From assembly GCF_007989085.1 (NCBI RefSeq), contig NZ_BJVJ01000046.1:1-50389 (forward strand): DNA of 50,389 bases, read 5' to 3'. Both the position numbers and the translations under genes were made by a program. Under the pieces are notes generated by a model, which saw nothing but the letters and a program-made list of their open reading frames with translations, had not been told where the DNA came from and ran no database searches. This stretch comes from Pseudonocardia sulfidoxydans NBRC 16205. Its GTDB lineage: Bacteria > Actinomycetota > Actinomycetes > Mycobacteriales > Pseudonocardiaceae. Shown one piece after another: positions 1 through 8,591 of the stretch (position 1 is the first letter of the stretch; each line of letters opens with the position of its first letter).

Positions 1-29
1 GGGTTCTGGGGTCCACTCCGCGCGCGGGA

Positions 30-35
30 TACGGT
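30..35 (+). promoter_or_regulatory. leaderless -10 box (TACGGT) of first methyltransferase gene
   Basis: TACGGT ends 6 nt before the ATG at 42. The TANNNT form at this distance would place transcription start on the start codon (leaderless mRNA), as at many other genes in this window. No Shine-Dalgarno sequence is visible. Confidence 0.55.
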
Positions 36-41
36 CGGCGG

Positions 42-779
42 ATGAGCGCGCCCGGTTTGCCGTTGACCGGCGAGCGCACCGTGCCGGACGTCGCGAGCGA
101 GAACTACTGGTTCCGCCGCCACGAGGCCGTCTATTCGGCGCTGGCGCCGCGATGCCGGGGGCTCGTCGTCGATGCGGGGTGCGGGGAGGGGTACGGCGCC
201 GATCTACTCGCAACGACGGCCGATCGGGTGCTGGCCCTCGACTACGACGGGCCCGCGCTGCGCCACATCGCGGGCCGGTACCCGCGTATTGCTCCCGCGC
301 GTGCGAACCTCGTTGCCCTGCCCGTCGCGTCGGGGTCGGCGGACGTGGTGGTCTCGTTGCAGGTGATCGAGCACCTGTGGGAGCAGGAGAGGTTCGTCGC
401 CGAGTGTGCCCGGGTGCTGCGTCCGGGCGGTGCGTTCCTGGTCTCGACGCCGAACCGGCTCACCTTCTCCCCCGGTCGTGGCGTCCCGCTCAACCCGTTC
501 CACAGTCGCGAGTTCGCCCCCGCAGAGCTCGCCGATCTGCTGCGCGGCAACGGGTTCGGCGACGTTGAGATGCTCGGTCTGCACCACGGACCGCGGCTCG
601 CCGAGCTCGACGCCCGGCACGGGGGCTCGATCGTCGACGCCCAGGTCGCGGTGGCGGTCGCGGGCACCGAGATGCCCGATCGGCTGGCCGCGGACGTCGC
701 GGCTGTGGAAAGCAGCGACTTCGTCCTCACCACGGACGACCTCGAGACCTGCCTCGACCTCGTCGCGATCGCGGGATGA
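42..779 (+). CDS. class I SAM-dependent methyltransferase, Rv3030-like (MGLP cluster)
   Basis: This 245-residue class I methyltransferase has the SAM-binding motif DAGCGEGYGADL near residues 43-54, and VIEHLW and LRPGGAFLVSTPN further on. The opening LTGERTVP..ENYWFRRHE and the later HGGSIVDAQ match M. tuberculosis Rv3030 as I remember it, a sugar O-methyltransferase assigned to methylglucose lipopolysaccharide synthesis. Its stop overlaps the ATG of the GH57 gene (ATGA at 776-779), so the two are co-translated, as in the Rv3030-Rv3031 pair. The ATG at 42 has a -10-like box 6 nt upstream. Family and neighbourhood are clear. The methylation of a 6-O position of an oligoglucan is inferred from the mycobacterial counterpart. 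Confidence 0.85.
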   Translation: MSAPGLPLTGERTVPDVASENYWFRRHEAVYSALAPRCRGLVVDAGCGEGYGADLLATTADRVLALDYDGPALRHIAGRYPRIAPARANLVALPVASGSADVVVSLQVIEHLWEQERFVAECARVLRPGGAFLVSTPNRLTFSPGRGVPLNPFHSREFAPAELADLLRGNGFGDVEMLGLHHGPRLAELDARHGGSIVDAQVAVAVAGTEMPDRLAADVAAVESSDFVLTTDDLETCLDLVAIAG

Positions 780-2347
780 CCGAACCGGTCGGCACCTTCT
801 GCCTGGTCCTGCACTCGCATCTGCCCTGGCTCGCTCATCACGGGCGCTGGCCGGTCGGGGAGGAGTGGCTGTACCAGTCGTGGGCGCACTCCTATCTGCC
901 CGTGGTGGACGTGGTGGGGCGGCTGGCCGCGGAGGGCCGTCGCGACCTGCTGACGCTCGGCGTCACCCCGGTGCTCGCGGCGCAGCTCGACGACCCGCAT
1001 TGTCTGCGCGGCATGCACGACTGGCTCGGGGGCTGGCTGCAGCGTGCCCACGAGGCGGCCCCGCGGCTGCCCGACCTGGCGCTGCGCGAGCACCGTGCGG
1101 CGACGGCGGCACTGAGCGGGTTCGAGGCGCGCTGGCGCCACGGCGCCTCCCCCGTGCTGCGGGACCTGGCCGGCTCGGGAGTCGTCGAGCTGCTCGGCGG
1201 TCCGGCGACGCACTCCTTCGGTCCGCTGCTCGACGACCGGGTCCGTGCCTTCGCCCTCGACGCGGGCCTCACCGACCACTCCCGGCGCCTCGGGGCGCGG
1301 CCCGCGGGGATCTGGGCGCCCGAGTGCGGCTACGCCCCCGGCATGGAGACGGGCTACGCGGCGGCGGGCGTCGAGCGGTTCGTCGTCGACGGCCCGGCGC
1401 TGCACGGCGACACCGCGCTGCTGCGGCCCGTCGGCGAGTCGGGTGTGCTCGTGGCCGGGCGCGACCTCGACGTCACCTACCGCGTGTGGTCGCCGCGCGC
1501 CGGCTACCCGGGGCACGCCGACTACCGCGACTTCCACACCTTCGACCACCCGTCGGGGCTCAAACCGTCACGGGTGACGGGCAGACACGTTGCGCCGCAG
1601 GACAAGCATCCCTACGACCCGGACCGCGCCGCCGTGGCCGTGGCACGGGATGCGGCGGACTTCGTCGCGGTCGTCCGCGAGCGGCTCACGAGTGTCCGGG
1701 CACGCCTCGGAAGGCCCGGCCTCACCGTCGCCGCGTTCGACACCGAGCTGTTCGGGCACTGGTGGCACGAGGGGCCGGCCTGGCTGGAGGCGGTGCTGCG
1801 GGCGCTGCCGGAGGCAGCTGTGCGGGTCACGACGCTCGCCGGGGCGGTCGGCGCCGGGCTCGTCGGGTCGCCGGTCGAGCTGCCGGAGTCGTCGTGGGGG
1901 CTGGGCAAGGACTGGCACGTCTGGGCGGGTGAGGCCGTCTCCGATCTCGTCACGCTGGGACAGACGGTCCAGCGCGACCTGCGGGGTGTCGCACACGCGG
2001 GCCCGACCCGCGACCGTGAGAAGGACGCGCTCGCCGAGCAGGCGCTGCTGGCGTTGTCGAGCGACTGGGCGTTCATGGTCAGCCACGACTCCGCCGCCGA
2101 CTACGCGCGCGGACGCGCCCGCGGCCACGCGGAGCGGGTCGCGCTGCTGGCACGGCTGCTCGCGGCGGGCGCGCGCGACGCCGCGGCAGCAGCCGTCGCC
2201 ACCTGGGAACCGGGCCCGTTCGGCCACATCGACGCCCGCCGGCTGCCACGTGCCGGGTCGCGCGACACCGTCGTGGTCACCGGGGACGGACACGACGGGT
2301 CGCTCAGGCAGGCGGCTCCTGCAGCGGCGTCAGCTCCGGGACGTTGA
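776..2347 (+). CDS. glycoside hydrolase family 57, alpha-glucan branching type, Rv3031-like
   Basis: A 523-residue cytoplasmic GH57 protein (DUF1957-type C-terminus). The first strand carries FCLVLHSHLPWL, the GH57 N-terminal motif. IWAPECGYAPGMETGY (residues 180-195) contains the expected nucleophile glutamate, and AAFDTELFGHWWHEGP (about 320-335) the acid/base aspartate. WHVWAGEAVSDLV and HDSAADYA are typical of actinobacterial 1,4-alpha-glucan branching enzymes. Length matches mycobacterial Rv3031 (about 526 residues), proposed to branch MGLP or related glucans. It is translationally coupled to the upstream methyltransferase. The last 44 nt overlap the 3' end of the convergent cupin gene, and the final 15 or so residues are Ala/Pro-rich, suggesting a reshaped C-terminus at the insertion junction. 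Confidence 0.88.
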   Translation: MTEPVGTFCLVLHSHLPWLAHHGRWPVGEEWLYQSWAHSYLPVVDVVGRLAAEGRRDLLTLGVTPVLAAQLDDPHCLRGMHDWLGGWLQRAHEAAPRLPDLALREHRAATAALSGFEARWRHGASPVLRDLAGSGVVELLGGPATHSFGPLLDDRVRAFALDAGLTDHSRRLGARPAGIWAPECGYAPGMETGYAAAGVERFVVDGPALHGDTALLRPVGESGVLVAGRDLDVTYRVWSPRAGYPGHADYRDFHTFDHPSGLKPSRVTGRHVAPQDKHPYDPDRAAVAVARDAADFVAVVRERLTSVRARLGRPGLTVAAFDTELFGHWWHEGPAWLEAVLRALPEAAVRVTTLAGAVGAGLVGSPVELPESSWGLGKDWHVWAGEAVSDLVTLGQTVQRDLRGVAHAGPTRDREKDALAEQALLALSSDWAFMVSHDSAADYARGRARGHAERVALLARLLAAGARDAAAAAVATWEPGPFGHIDARRLPRAGSRDTVVVTGDGHDGSLRQAAPAAASAPGR

Positions 2348-2759
2348 CGACGATGCCCTCCTGGGTGCTGCGCGAGATCACGACGACGGCGGGCTCGGCG
2401 GGGTCGGGGTTCTCCTCGCGGTGCGGGACGTAGGGCGGTACGAAGATGTAGTCGCCCGGGCCGGTGCTGATCCGCACTTCGCCGTGGCCGTCGTGGAAGA
2501 CGAACTCCGGGTGTCCGCTGACGACGTAGATCGAGGTCTCGGCCTCGCCGTGGTGGTGGTTGCCGGAGTTCGTGGCGGGCGCGACGTGGGTCTCGCCGGT
2601 CCAGATGCGTTCGGAGCCGACGGTCTTGCCGCTCACGGCCTCGAGCCGGGTCATGCCGCTGGTCTGCGCGGTGTCGCCGACGAGCTCACCCGCGCGGACG
2701 TGGTGGATGTGCGCCCGCGACGGCGCCGCGGTGGCCGCGAGGTCGGGGTGGAAGCTCAT
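2304..2759 (-). CDS. cupin-fold small-molecule-binding protein
   Basis: A 151-residue single-domain cupin. It shows GNHHHGEAETSIYVVSGHPEF and PGDYIFVPPYVPHREENP, the two cupin motifs with the metal-binding pattern HHH...E...H. It is the last gene of the operon that runs leftward from the flavin monooxygenase. Its ATG at 2759 overlaps the TGA of the hydrolase gene (ATGA). Such cupins may be dioxygenases, isomerases or binding proteins, and the substrate cannot be read here. It lies convergent to the GH57 gene with a 44-nt overlap. Fold certain, role unknown. Confidence 0.85.
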   Translation of the reverse strand: MSFHPDLAATAAPSRAHIHHVRAGELVGDTAQTSGMTRLEAVSGKTVGSERIWTGETHVAPATNSGNHHHGEAETSIYVVSGHPEFVFHDGHGEVRISTGPGDYIFVPPYVPHREENPDPAEPAVVVISRSTQEGIVVNVPELTPLQEPPA

Positions 2760-3514
2760 CGGGTCTCCCCCAGGGTCTCTCCCACGATCTCCACGCGGGC
2801 GATCGCGGGGACGTCGGCCCCGAGCCGCAGCCGTTCCAGGAACAGCACGATCGACGCGGCGGCGGTGCGGTGGGTGGCGTCGTTGAGCGCGTCGTGGCGG
2901 CCGCCGCTGATGGTGACGAGCTCGCCGCGCGCCACACCCGCGTACCAGGCGCGGGCACCGGCGACGGGGCTGACGGTGTCGGCGTCGCCGTGCAGGCCGA
3001 GGACCGGCACGCCGATGCGCGCGGCCTCGGCGGCGGCCGGCCATCCGGCGGGGACGCGGTCGGCGAGGGCACCGCGGCGGACGCCGGAGTCGTCGCCGAG
3101 CCGCGCCTGGTGGGTCGGGCAGGCGGTGCGGGCGGCGAGCTCGTCGTCCCAGGCGACGGGCGTGGCACCCCCGACAACCGGGAGCCCGGCGAGGACGAGC
3201 GCGTCGACACCACCGAGCCCGCCCGCGACGAGGCCGGCGGCGAACAGTGCTCCGGTGTCGGACCCGACGAGGACGACCGGCCCGGGTTCGGCGGGCAGCA
3301 GCGACCGGATCTGTCCCTCGGCGCGGTCGGCGTCGACGGCCGGATCGGCGACGGCCCAGACCCGGTACCCGTCGGCGCTGATGCGGCGGCCGAACCGCTC
3401 GTAGACGCCGGCGTGCTCGCCGCGCCCGGGGATCACGACGACGGTGCCGCGCGGCACGACGCCGCTCGGCTCGCGCCAGGAGGCGACGACGGGAACAGCA
3501 CTGGTGACGCTCAC
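2756..3514 (-). CDS. alpha/beta hydrolase
   Basis: About 252 residues, starting at a GTG that overlaps the TGA of the upstream ATPase gene (GTGA at 3511-3514). VVVIPGRGEHAGVYERFGRRI is the oxyanion-loop region of serine hydrolases of the monoacylglycerol lipase type. The nucleophile elbow appears as VGSDTGALFAAG, with Asp where Ser is usual. LHGDADTVSP provides the acid, and ISGGRHDALND the histidine. An Asp nucleophile would suit a haloalkane-dehalogenase-like or non-esterase activity, or the catalytic residue may be elsewhere. Operon position between transporter ATPases and cupin suggests hydrolysis of the imported compound or its oxidised product. Substrate unknown. Confidence 0.82.
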   Translation of the reverse strand: MSVTSAVPVVASWREPSGVVPRGTVVVIPGRGEHAGVYERFGRRISADGYRVWAVADPAVDADRAEGQIRSLLPAEPGPVVLVGSDTGALFAAGLVAGGLGGVDALVLAGLPVVGGATPVAWDDELAARTACPTHQARLGDDSGVRRGALADRVPAGWPAAAEAARIGVPVLGLHGDADTVSPVAGARAWYAGVARGELVTISGGRHDALNDATHRTAAASIVLFLERLRLGADVPAIARVEIVGETLGETR

Positions 3515-4341
3515 GTGAGGACCTTTCCGTTCGGGGCGTGCGCGAGCTGCGCCCGCAGTTCGGCGCGCTCGGCGCGGCCCATCCCGCCGCCGTCGACGGT
3601 CGGGGCGGAGCCGATGAGCAGCCGGGTGTAGGGGTGGCAGGGTGCGGTGACAACCTGCTCGGTCGTGCCGGTCTCGACGACGTCGCCGTGGTGGAGCACG
3701 ACGAGGCGGTCGGTGATCCCGGCGACGGACCCGAGGTCGTGGGAGATGTAGAGCAGCCCGATGCCGTGCTCGGCGCACAGGCCGGAGAGCAGGTCGAGGA
3801 CCTGGACCCGGGTGGCGGCGTCGAGGGCGCTGACGGGTTCGTCGCAGATCAGCAGCCGGGGCCGCGCGATCATGGCCCGGGCGATGGCGGCGCGTTGCCG
3901 CTGCCCGCCGGAGACCTCGCCGGGGCGGCGGGCGGCGAGCGCCGGGTCGAGCCCGACGGCGAGCAGGGCGTCGGCCACCCGGTCGCCGGGGTCGGTGATC
4001 CCGAACCCGACCGAGTCGCCCAGGGTGAGGTCGGGGTCGAGGCTGCGCAGCGGGTCCTGGAACACGTACTGGACGACGCCGGAGCGCCGGAAGGCCCGCA
4101 GCCGCGCACCGCGCAGCGCGGTGACGTCGGTTCCGGCGACGCGCAGGGTGCCGCGCTCGGCGCGGTGCAGGCCGACGACGGTCCGGGCGAGCGTCGTCTT
4201 GCCCGACCCGGTCTCGCCGATGAGGCCGACGCTCTCCCCTGCGCCGACGGTGAGGTCGACGCCGTGCAGGATCGAGCGGCGTTCGCGGCCGCGGCCGAGC
4301 CGCACGACGAGGCCGGACACCTCCAGCAGCGGCTCAGCCAT
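3511..4341 (-). CDS. ABC transporter ATPase, DppF/OppF type
   Basis: A 276-residue nucleotide-binding subunit of a peptide/nickel-type importer. It shows Walker A GETGSGKT (about residues 41-48), signature VSGGQRQRAAIARAM, Walker B LLICDEPVSALD and the H-loop ISHDLG. The C-terminal CHPYTRLLIGSAP segment is the oligopeptide/dipeptide transporter extension. It overlaps the upstream DppD-like gene by 8 nt and the downstream hydrolase by 4 nt. It forms a heterodimer with the next ATPase to power the two permeases encoded upstream. Confidence 0.93.
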   Translation of the reverse strand: MAEPLLEVSGLVVRLGRGRERRSILHGVDLTVGAGESVGLIGETGSGKTTLARTVVGLHRAERGTLRVAGTDVTALRGARLRAFRRSGVVQYVFQDPLRSLDPDLTLGDSVGFGITDPGDRVADALLAVGLDPALAARRPGEVSGGQRQRAAIARAMIARPRLLICDEPVSALDAATRVQVLDLLSGLCAEHGIGLLYISHDLGSVAGITDRLVVLHHGDVVETGTTEQVVTAPCHPYTRLLIGSAPTVDGGGMGRAERAELRAQLAHAPNGKVLT

Positions 4342-5167
4342 GGTTCGCCTCCTGCAGCCGGAAGCGCTCGATGCCGTAGCGGGCGTGGGCGTCGACGAGC
4401 GAGCGGGTGTAGGGGTGGGTGGGCGCGTTCAGCACGTCGGCGGCGGCGCCGCGTTCGACGACGGTGCCGTCGCGCATGACGACGACCTCGTCGCACACCT
4501 GCGCGACGACGGCGAGGTCGTGGGACACGAGGACGAGCGCGAGCCCGGTGCGTTCGCGCAGGTCGGCGAGCAGGTCGAGCACCTCGGCCTGGACGGTGAC
4601 GTCGAGGGCGGTGGTGGCCTCGTCGGCGATGAGCAGGTCGGGTTCGGCGCTGATGGCGACGGCGATGAGGACGCGTTGCAGCATCCCGCCGGACAGCTCG
4701 AACGGGTACTGCCGGTACACGAGTGCGGGGTCGCGCAGCCCCATGTCGGCGAGCAGGGCCAGGGCCCGGTCGCGGGCGGCGCGCCTGCCCAGCCCGACCC
4801 GGACGCGCAGCACCTCGGCGAGTTGGCGGCCGACGGCGATCGACGGGTTGAGGTAGGACGCCGGGTCCTGGAACACGGCGCCGATCCGGGTGCCGCGCAC
4901 GCCGAGCCAGCCGCGGTCGTCGAGGCCGCGCAGGTCGGTCCCGTCGAAGGTGATGGCGGTGTCGTCGCCGCCTCGCAGCCCGGCGGGCAGGATGCCCAGG
5001 ACCGAGCGGCAGGTCAGCGACTTGCCGCTGCCGGACTCGCCGACGATGCCGAGGGCCCCGCCGCGGGCCACGGACAGGTCGACCCCGGACACGAGCGTCG
5101 TGTCCGCGGTGTGGACGGACAGGTCGCGCACGGTGAGCAGTGCGGGAACTGCGGCGTCAGCCGACAT
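4334..5167 (-). CDS. ABC transporter ATPase, DppD/OppD type
   Basis: A 277-residue ATPase with Walker A GESGSGKS, signature LSGGMLQRVLIAVAI, Walker B LLIADEATTALD and H-loop VSHDLAVV, followed by THPYTRSLVDAH, the tail characteristic of peptide-type importers. The ATG at 5167 lies 11 nt inside the end of the permease gene, so translation is coupled. The pair of ATPases is the standard DppD/DppF arrangement. The substrate is set by the binding protein at the start of the operon. Confidence 0.93.
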   Translation of the reverse strand: MSADAAVPALLTVRDLSVHTADTTLVSGVDLSVARGGALGIVGESGSGKSLTCRSVLGILPAGLRGGDDTAITFDGTDLRGLDDRGWLGVRGTRIGAVFQDPASYLNPSIAVGRQLAEVLRVRVGLGRRAARDRALALLADMGLRDPALVYRQYPFELSGGMLQRVLIAVAISAEPDLLIADEATTALDVTVQAEVLDLLADLRERTGLALVLVSHDLAVVAQVCDEVVVMRDGTVVERGAAADVLNAPTHPYTRSLVDAHARYGIERFRLQEANHG

Positions 5168-6002
5168 GGGCGGCCACCTTTCGCTCGGCGGAGAGGGCGG
5201 GGGCGTCGCGCAGCGCGTCGGCGATCCCGTTGCACGCCCACACCGTGGCGACGATGAGCACCGCCGGCACGAACGGGCCGAAGGGTCGCTGGAACAGGTA
5301 CTGCAGGTCGGTGGCGAGCATCCCGCCCCAGGTCGGGGTGGGCGGGGTGATGCCGATGCCGAGGAACGTCAGCGACGAGACGATCACCAGGCTCGCCCCG
5401 AGCAGGCTCGCGGTGCTCACGGCGACGGCCGGGACGACCTTGGGCCACACGTGCCGGCGCAGCACCGTCCAGGGCGACGCACCGGCCAGCACGGCCGCCT
5501 CCACGTACTGGGCGGTGGCGACGGGCAGTGCCGCGGCTCGGGTGACGCGGTAGAACCCGGGGGCCACGAGGACGCCGACGGCGAGCATCGCCTGCTGCAA
5601 CCCGTTGCCCAGCAACGCGGTCATCGCCACGGCGAACACGAGGAAGGGCAACGTCACCAGGGCTTCCATCAGCCGCAGCGACAGCCATTCGACGGCGCGG
5701 CCGAGGTGCACCGACAGCAGCGCGGGCACGACACCGAGCACGAGCCCGACGGCGACGGCCTCGAGCGCCGCGACGAGCGACAGGGTCGACCCGGCGAGGA
5801 GCCTGCTCGCGACGTCGCGGCCGAGGTTGTCGGTGCCGAGCCAGTGCTCCGCCGACGCCCCGGCGAGGATGGCCTGCGGGTCCTGCAGCAGCGGGTCGTG
5901 CGGGGCGAGCCAGGGCCCGGCCACGGCGAGCAGGGCGACGAAGACGAGGACGGCGACCGAGACGGTGCCCGTCCGGCTCGCGACCACCGAACGCAGCATC
6001 AC
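5157..6002 (-). CDS. ABC transporter permease, DppC/OppC type
   Basis: A 281-residue inner-membrane permease with an N-terminal helix (VSVAVLVFVALLAVAGPWLA) and about five further helices. HWLGTDNLGRDVASRLLAG is the conserved DppC N-terminal domain motif. The EAA loop is seen as YVEAAVLAGASPWTVLRRHVWP. The start ATG overlaps the stop of the DppB-like permease by 4 nt. It forms the transmembrane channel with that permease. Confidence 0.93.
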   Translation of the reverse strand: MMLRSVVASRTGTVSVAVLVFVALLAVAGPWLAPHDPLLQDPQAILAGASAEHWLGTDNLGRDVASRLLAGSTLSLVAALEAVAVGLVLGVVPALLSVHLGRAVEWLSLRLMEALVTLPFLVFAVAMTALLGNGLQQAMLAVGVLVAPGFYRVTRAAALPVATAQYVEAAVLAGASPWTVLRRHVWPKVVPAVAVSTASLLGASLVIVSSLTFLGIGITPPTPTWGGMLATDLQYLFQRPFGPFVPAVLIVATVWACNGIADALRDAPALSAERKVAAHVG

Positions 6003-7036
6003 GACCTCCGGCGGGCGGCGGGGCGCAGCCGCAGCAGCAGGGTGTCGACGACCAGGTTCGCCGCGAGCACGACCACGACCGCGACGACGAGCGTGCCCTG
6101 GACGACGGGGACGTCACCGCGCAGCGCACCGTCGGCGGCGAAGCGCCCGAACCCGGACATCCCGAAGATCGACTCGGTGACGACGGCACCGCCGACGAGC
6201 ATCGGGATGCGCAGCCCGAGGACGCTCAGCGCGGGGCCCGCGCCGTTGCGCAGCACGTGGACCAGCAGGATCCGCCGCGGCGAGAGGCCGCGCACGACCG
6301 CGCCGAGGACGTAGTTCTCCTGGTAGGCGCTGACGAGCCCGGTCCGCAGCTGGCGGGCGATGTCGGCGACGGCGTCGAGGCTCAACGCGATGGCGGGCAG
6401 CGTGATCAGCGTGAGCCACATGCCGGGGTCCTGGGAGAAGGGCACGTACCCGGCCGACGGGACCAGCCCCAGGAGCACGCTGAACACCACGATCAACGCG
6501 ACCGCGACGACGAACGGCGGCAGCGCCGACACGACCGAGCAGAACCCGGTGACCGCCCGGTCGAAGATGCTGCCGCGCCACACCGCGGCACCGATGCCGA
6601 GCAACGTCCCGGCGACGACGGCGATGAGCAGCGCGAACGCCGCGACGGACAGGCTGACGGCGAGCCGGTCCCCGATCTGGGACGTCACGCTGACCCCGTT
6701 GAGCCAGGAGCTGCCCAGGTCACCGCGCACGACGTGGGAGAGCCAGTCGACGTACTGCACGACGACGGGGCGGTCGAGGCCGAGCTCGGCGCGGACGCGG
6801 GCGACGTCGGCGGGGGTGGCGGAGTCCCCGAGCAGCAGCCCGGCGGGGCTGAGCCCGCTGACCGCGCCCAGCAGGAAGGTCAGGAACGTCGCGAACAGGA
6901 ACACGGGGATGGTCAGCGCGACGGTGCGCAGCAGCCACCGGGCGGCGCCGCCGAGCGCGCCGGTCCGGCGGGGCCGCGCCGGGCGGGCCACGGCGGCGGC
7001 CGTGTCCCACCCGGTGCCGGCGACGGACACCGTCAC
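5999..7036 (-). CDS. ABC transporter permease, DppB/OppB type
   Basis: A 345-residue membrane protein with about six helices. The first is ALTIPVFLFATFLTFLLGAVSGL after a cytoplasmic Arg/Pro-rich stretch of some 30 residues. RVRAELGLDRPVVVQYVDWLSHVVRGDLGSSW is the DppB periplasmic motif (the DPG-like permease N-domain). The EAA loop lies in YQENYVLGAVVRGLSPRRILLVHVLRN. GTG start at 7036, overlapping the TGA of the binding-protein gene (GTGA). Partner of the DppC-like permease. Confidence 0.92.
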   Translation of the reverse strand: MTVSVAGTGWDTAAAVARPARPRRTGALGGAARWLLRTVALTIPVFLFATFLTFLLGAVSGLSPAGLLLGDSATPADVARVRAELGLDRPVVVQYVDWLSHVVRGDLGSSWLNGVSVTSQIGDRLAVSLSVAAFALLIAVVAGTLLGIGAAVWRGSIFDRAVTGFCSVVSALPPFVVAVALIVVFSVLLGLVPSAGYVPFSQDPGMWLTLITLPAIALSLDAVADIARQLRTGLVSAYQENYVLGAVVRGLSPRRILLVHVLRNGAGPALSVLGLRIPMLVGGAVVTESIFGMSGFGRFAADGALRGDVPVVQGTLVVAVVVVLAANLVVDTLLLRLRPAARRRS

Positions 7037-8565
7037 GTCGTGCTCCCGACGGTCACGCCCTCCCAGCGGTACTGCGACAGGAAGTGCGGCAGCGGCGAGA
7101 CCTTCTTGTTGCGCACGACGACGCGCGGCTGGGTGCCGAGCGAGAAGCTCGGCGACATCTCGACACCGGTGCGGACGGCGGCCTGCAGGACGCGCGGGTA
7201 GTCCGGCGAGTCGAGCGGGGTGCGGCGCACCGCGTCGAGGGCGGCGAGGAACTCCGGCGTCGACACCTTGCTGGTGTTCATGAGCCCCTCGGGCCCGTAG
7301 ACGACGGTGAGGTTCTGCACCGGCGACTCCCGGCCGACGGTGCCGTCGAGGGCGAACTGGGCCTTGCGCCCCAGGTAGACCTCCTGCTGCCAGGTGGACG
7401 AGCCGGGCGGCACGACCTTGATCGTCGCGTTGACGCCGACGGCCTGCAGCTGCTGCTGCACCAGCTCCGCGGTCGACTGGGAGATGGAGTTGACGGTGAC
7501 GGTCAGCGCGAGCTGCCCCGGTGCATAGCCGGCGTCGGCGAGCAGCTGCCTCGCCTTGGCCGGGTCGTAGGCGAACGCGGTGTCCAGCGACGGGTCGAAG
7601 GCGACGTAGCCCTTGGGGAACGGCTGGTAGACGACGTCACCGACGCCGGCGTTGACGACGTCGATGATCTGCTGCCGGTCGACGGCGTACTTGAGGGCGT
7701 CGACGACGCGGCGGTCGGTGAGCGGGGCGAGGCCGCTGTGCACGTCGACCTGGTTGACCTGCAGCGAGTCGATGACGTCGACCTCCAGCCCGGCGGCCTT
7801 CGCCTGCGGGATCTGGTTGCCGGGGATGTAGGAGACGTCGAGCGCGCCGGACTGGACGGCCGCGATGACGGTCGCGGCGTCGGTGGTCGGGGTCAGCTCC
7901 AACCGGTCGATCTTGACGTCGGCGGCGTCCCAGTAGCCGGGGTTCTTGACCAGGACGGCCTTCGACTCCGGCACGAAGCTCTCGAACTTGAAGGGGCCCG
8001 CCCCGACGGGCGCGGTGGGGATCGCGGCGGCGTCCTCGGTGAACGCGGTCGGGCTCACGATCGCGCCGGTCTTGCCCGCCAACAGGTTCGGCACCTGGTA
8101 GTCGGGGGCGGCCAGCACCAGGGTGACGTCGCGGTCACCGGCGACGGTGATGTCCTTGATCGTCGCGAGCTGGTCCTTGAGCAGCGAGTTCTGCTGGGTC
8201 TTGCCGCGCAGCAGGCTCTGCTTCACCGCGTCGGCGTTCAGCGGGGTGCCGTCGGTGAAGGTGAGGTTCGGCCGCAGCGTGAACGTCACGGCGGTGCCGT
8301 CGGCGTTGTACTTCCACGACTCGGCCAGGCCCGGGACGGCGGTCGCCTTCTCGTCGAGCTGGGTGAGCGAGGCGTAGACCAGGCTGATCGTGTTGATGTC
8401 GTTGCCGGTGCTCGACGTCACCGGGTCCCACGAGGTGGGCAGCGCGAAGCCCCATCTCAAGGTCGCGCCGGACGCCGAGCCGGCGCCGCCGCCGCACGCC
8501 GTGAGGGCGACGGCAGCGGCCGCGACGACCGCGGCGAGTCTGAGGAGGGTGCGGGGGCGGGACAT
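7033..8565 (-). CDS. extracellular solute-binding lipoprotein, family 5 (DppA/OppA type)
   Basis: A 510-residue SBP family 5 protein. The signal peptide runs over residues 1-23 with lipobox LTAC and Cys24 as the lipidation site, followed by a Gly/Ser linker. GLAESWKYNADGTAVTFTLRPNLTFTDGTPLNADAV is the diagnostic N-terminal motif of this family. The ATG at 8565 is chosen because an ideal lipoprotein signal follows directly; earlier in-frame starts lie inside the monooxygenase gene. It is separated from the monooxygenase by 26 nt and coupled to the permease by a GTGA overlap. Family 5 proteins bind peptides, nickel, opines, glutathione and other small molecules. The sulfur-type leader peptide upstream suggests an organosulfur ligand, which is inference. 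Confidence 0.92.
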   Translation of the reverse strand: MSRPRTLLRLAAVVAAAAVALTACGGGAGSASGATLRWGFALPTSWDPVTSSTGNDINTISLVYASLTQLDEKATAVPGLAESWKYNADGTAVTFTLRPNLTFTDGTPLNADAVKQSLLRGKTQQNSLLKDQLATIKDITVAGDRDVTLVLAAPDYQVPNLLAGKTGAIVSPTAFTEDAAAIPTAPVGAGPFKFESFVPESKAVLVKNPGYWDAADVKIDRLELTPTTDAATVIAAVQSGALDVSYIPGNQIPQAKAAGLEVDVIDSLQVNQVDVHSGLAPLTDRRVVDALKYAVDRQQIIDVVNAGVGDVVYQPFPKGYVAFDPSLDTAFAYDPAKARQLLADAGYAPGQLALTVTVNSISQSTAELVQQQLQAVGVNATIKVVPPGSSTWQQEVYLGRKAQFALDGTVGRESPVQNLTVVYGPEGLMNTSKVSTPEFLAALDAVRRTPLDSPDYPRVLQAAVRTGVEMSPSFSLGTQPRVVVRNKKVSPLPHFLSQYRWEGVTVGSTT

Positions 8566-8591
8566 GGAGTGGGTCCTCCGGGGACTCGGGA

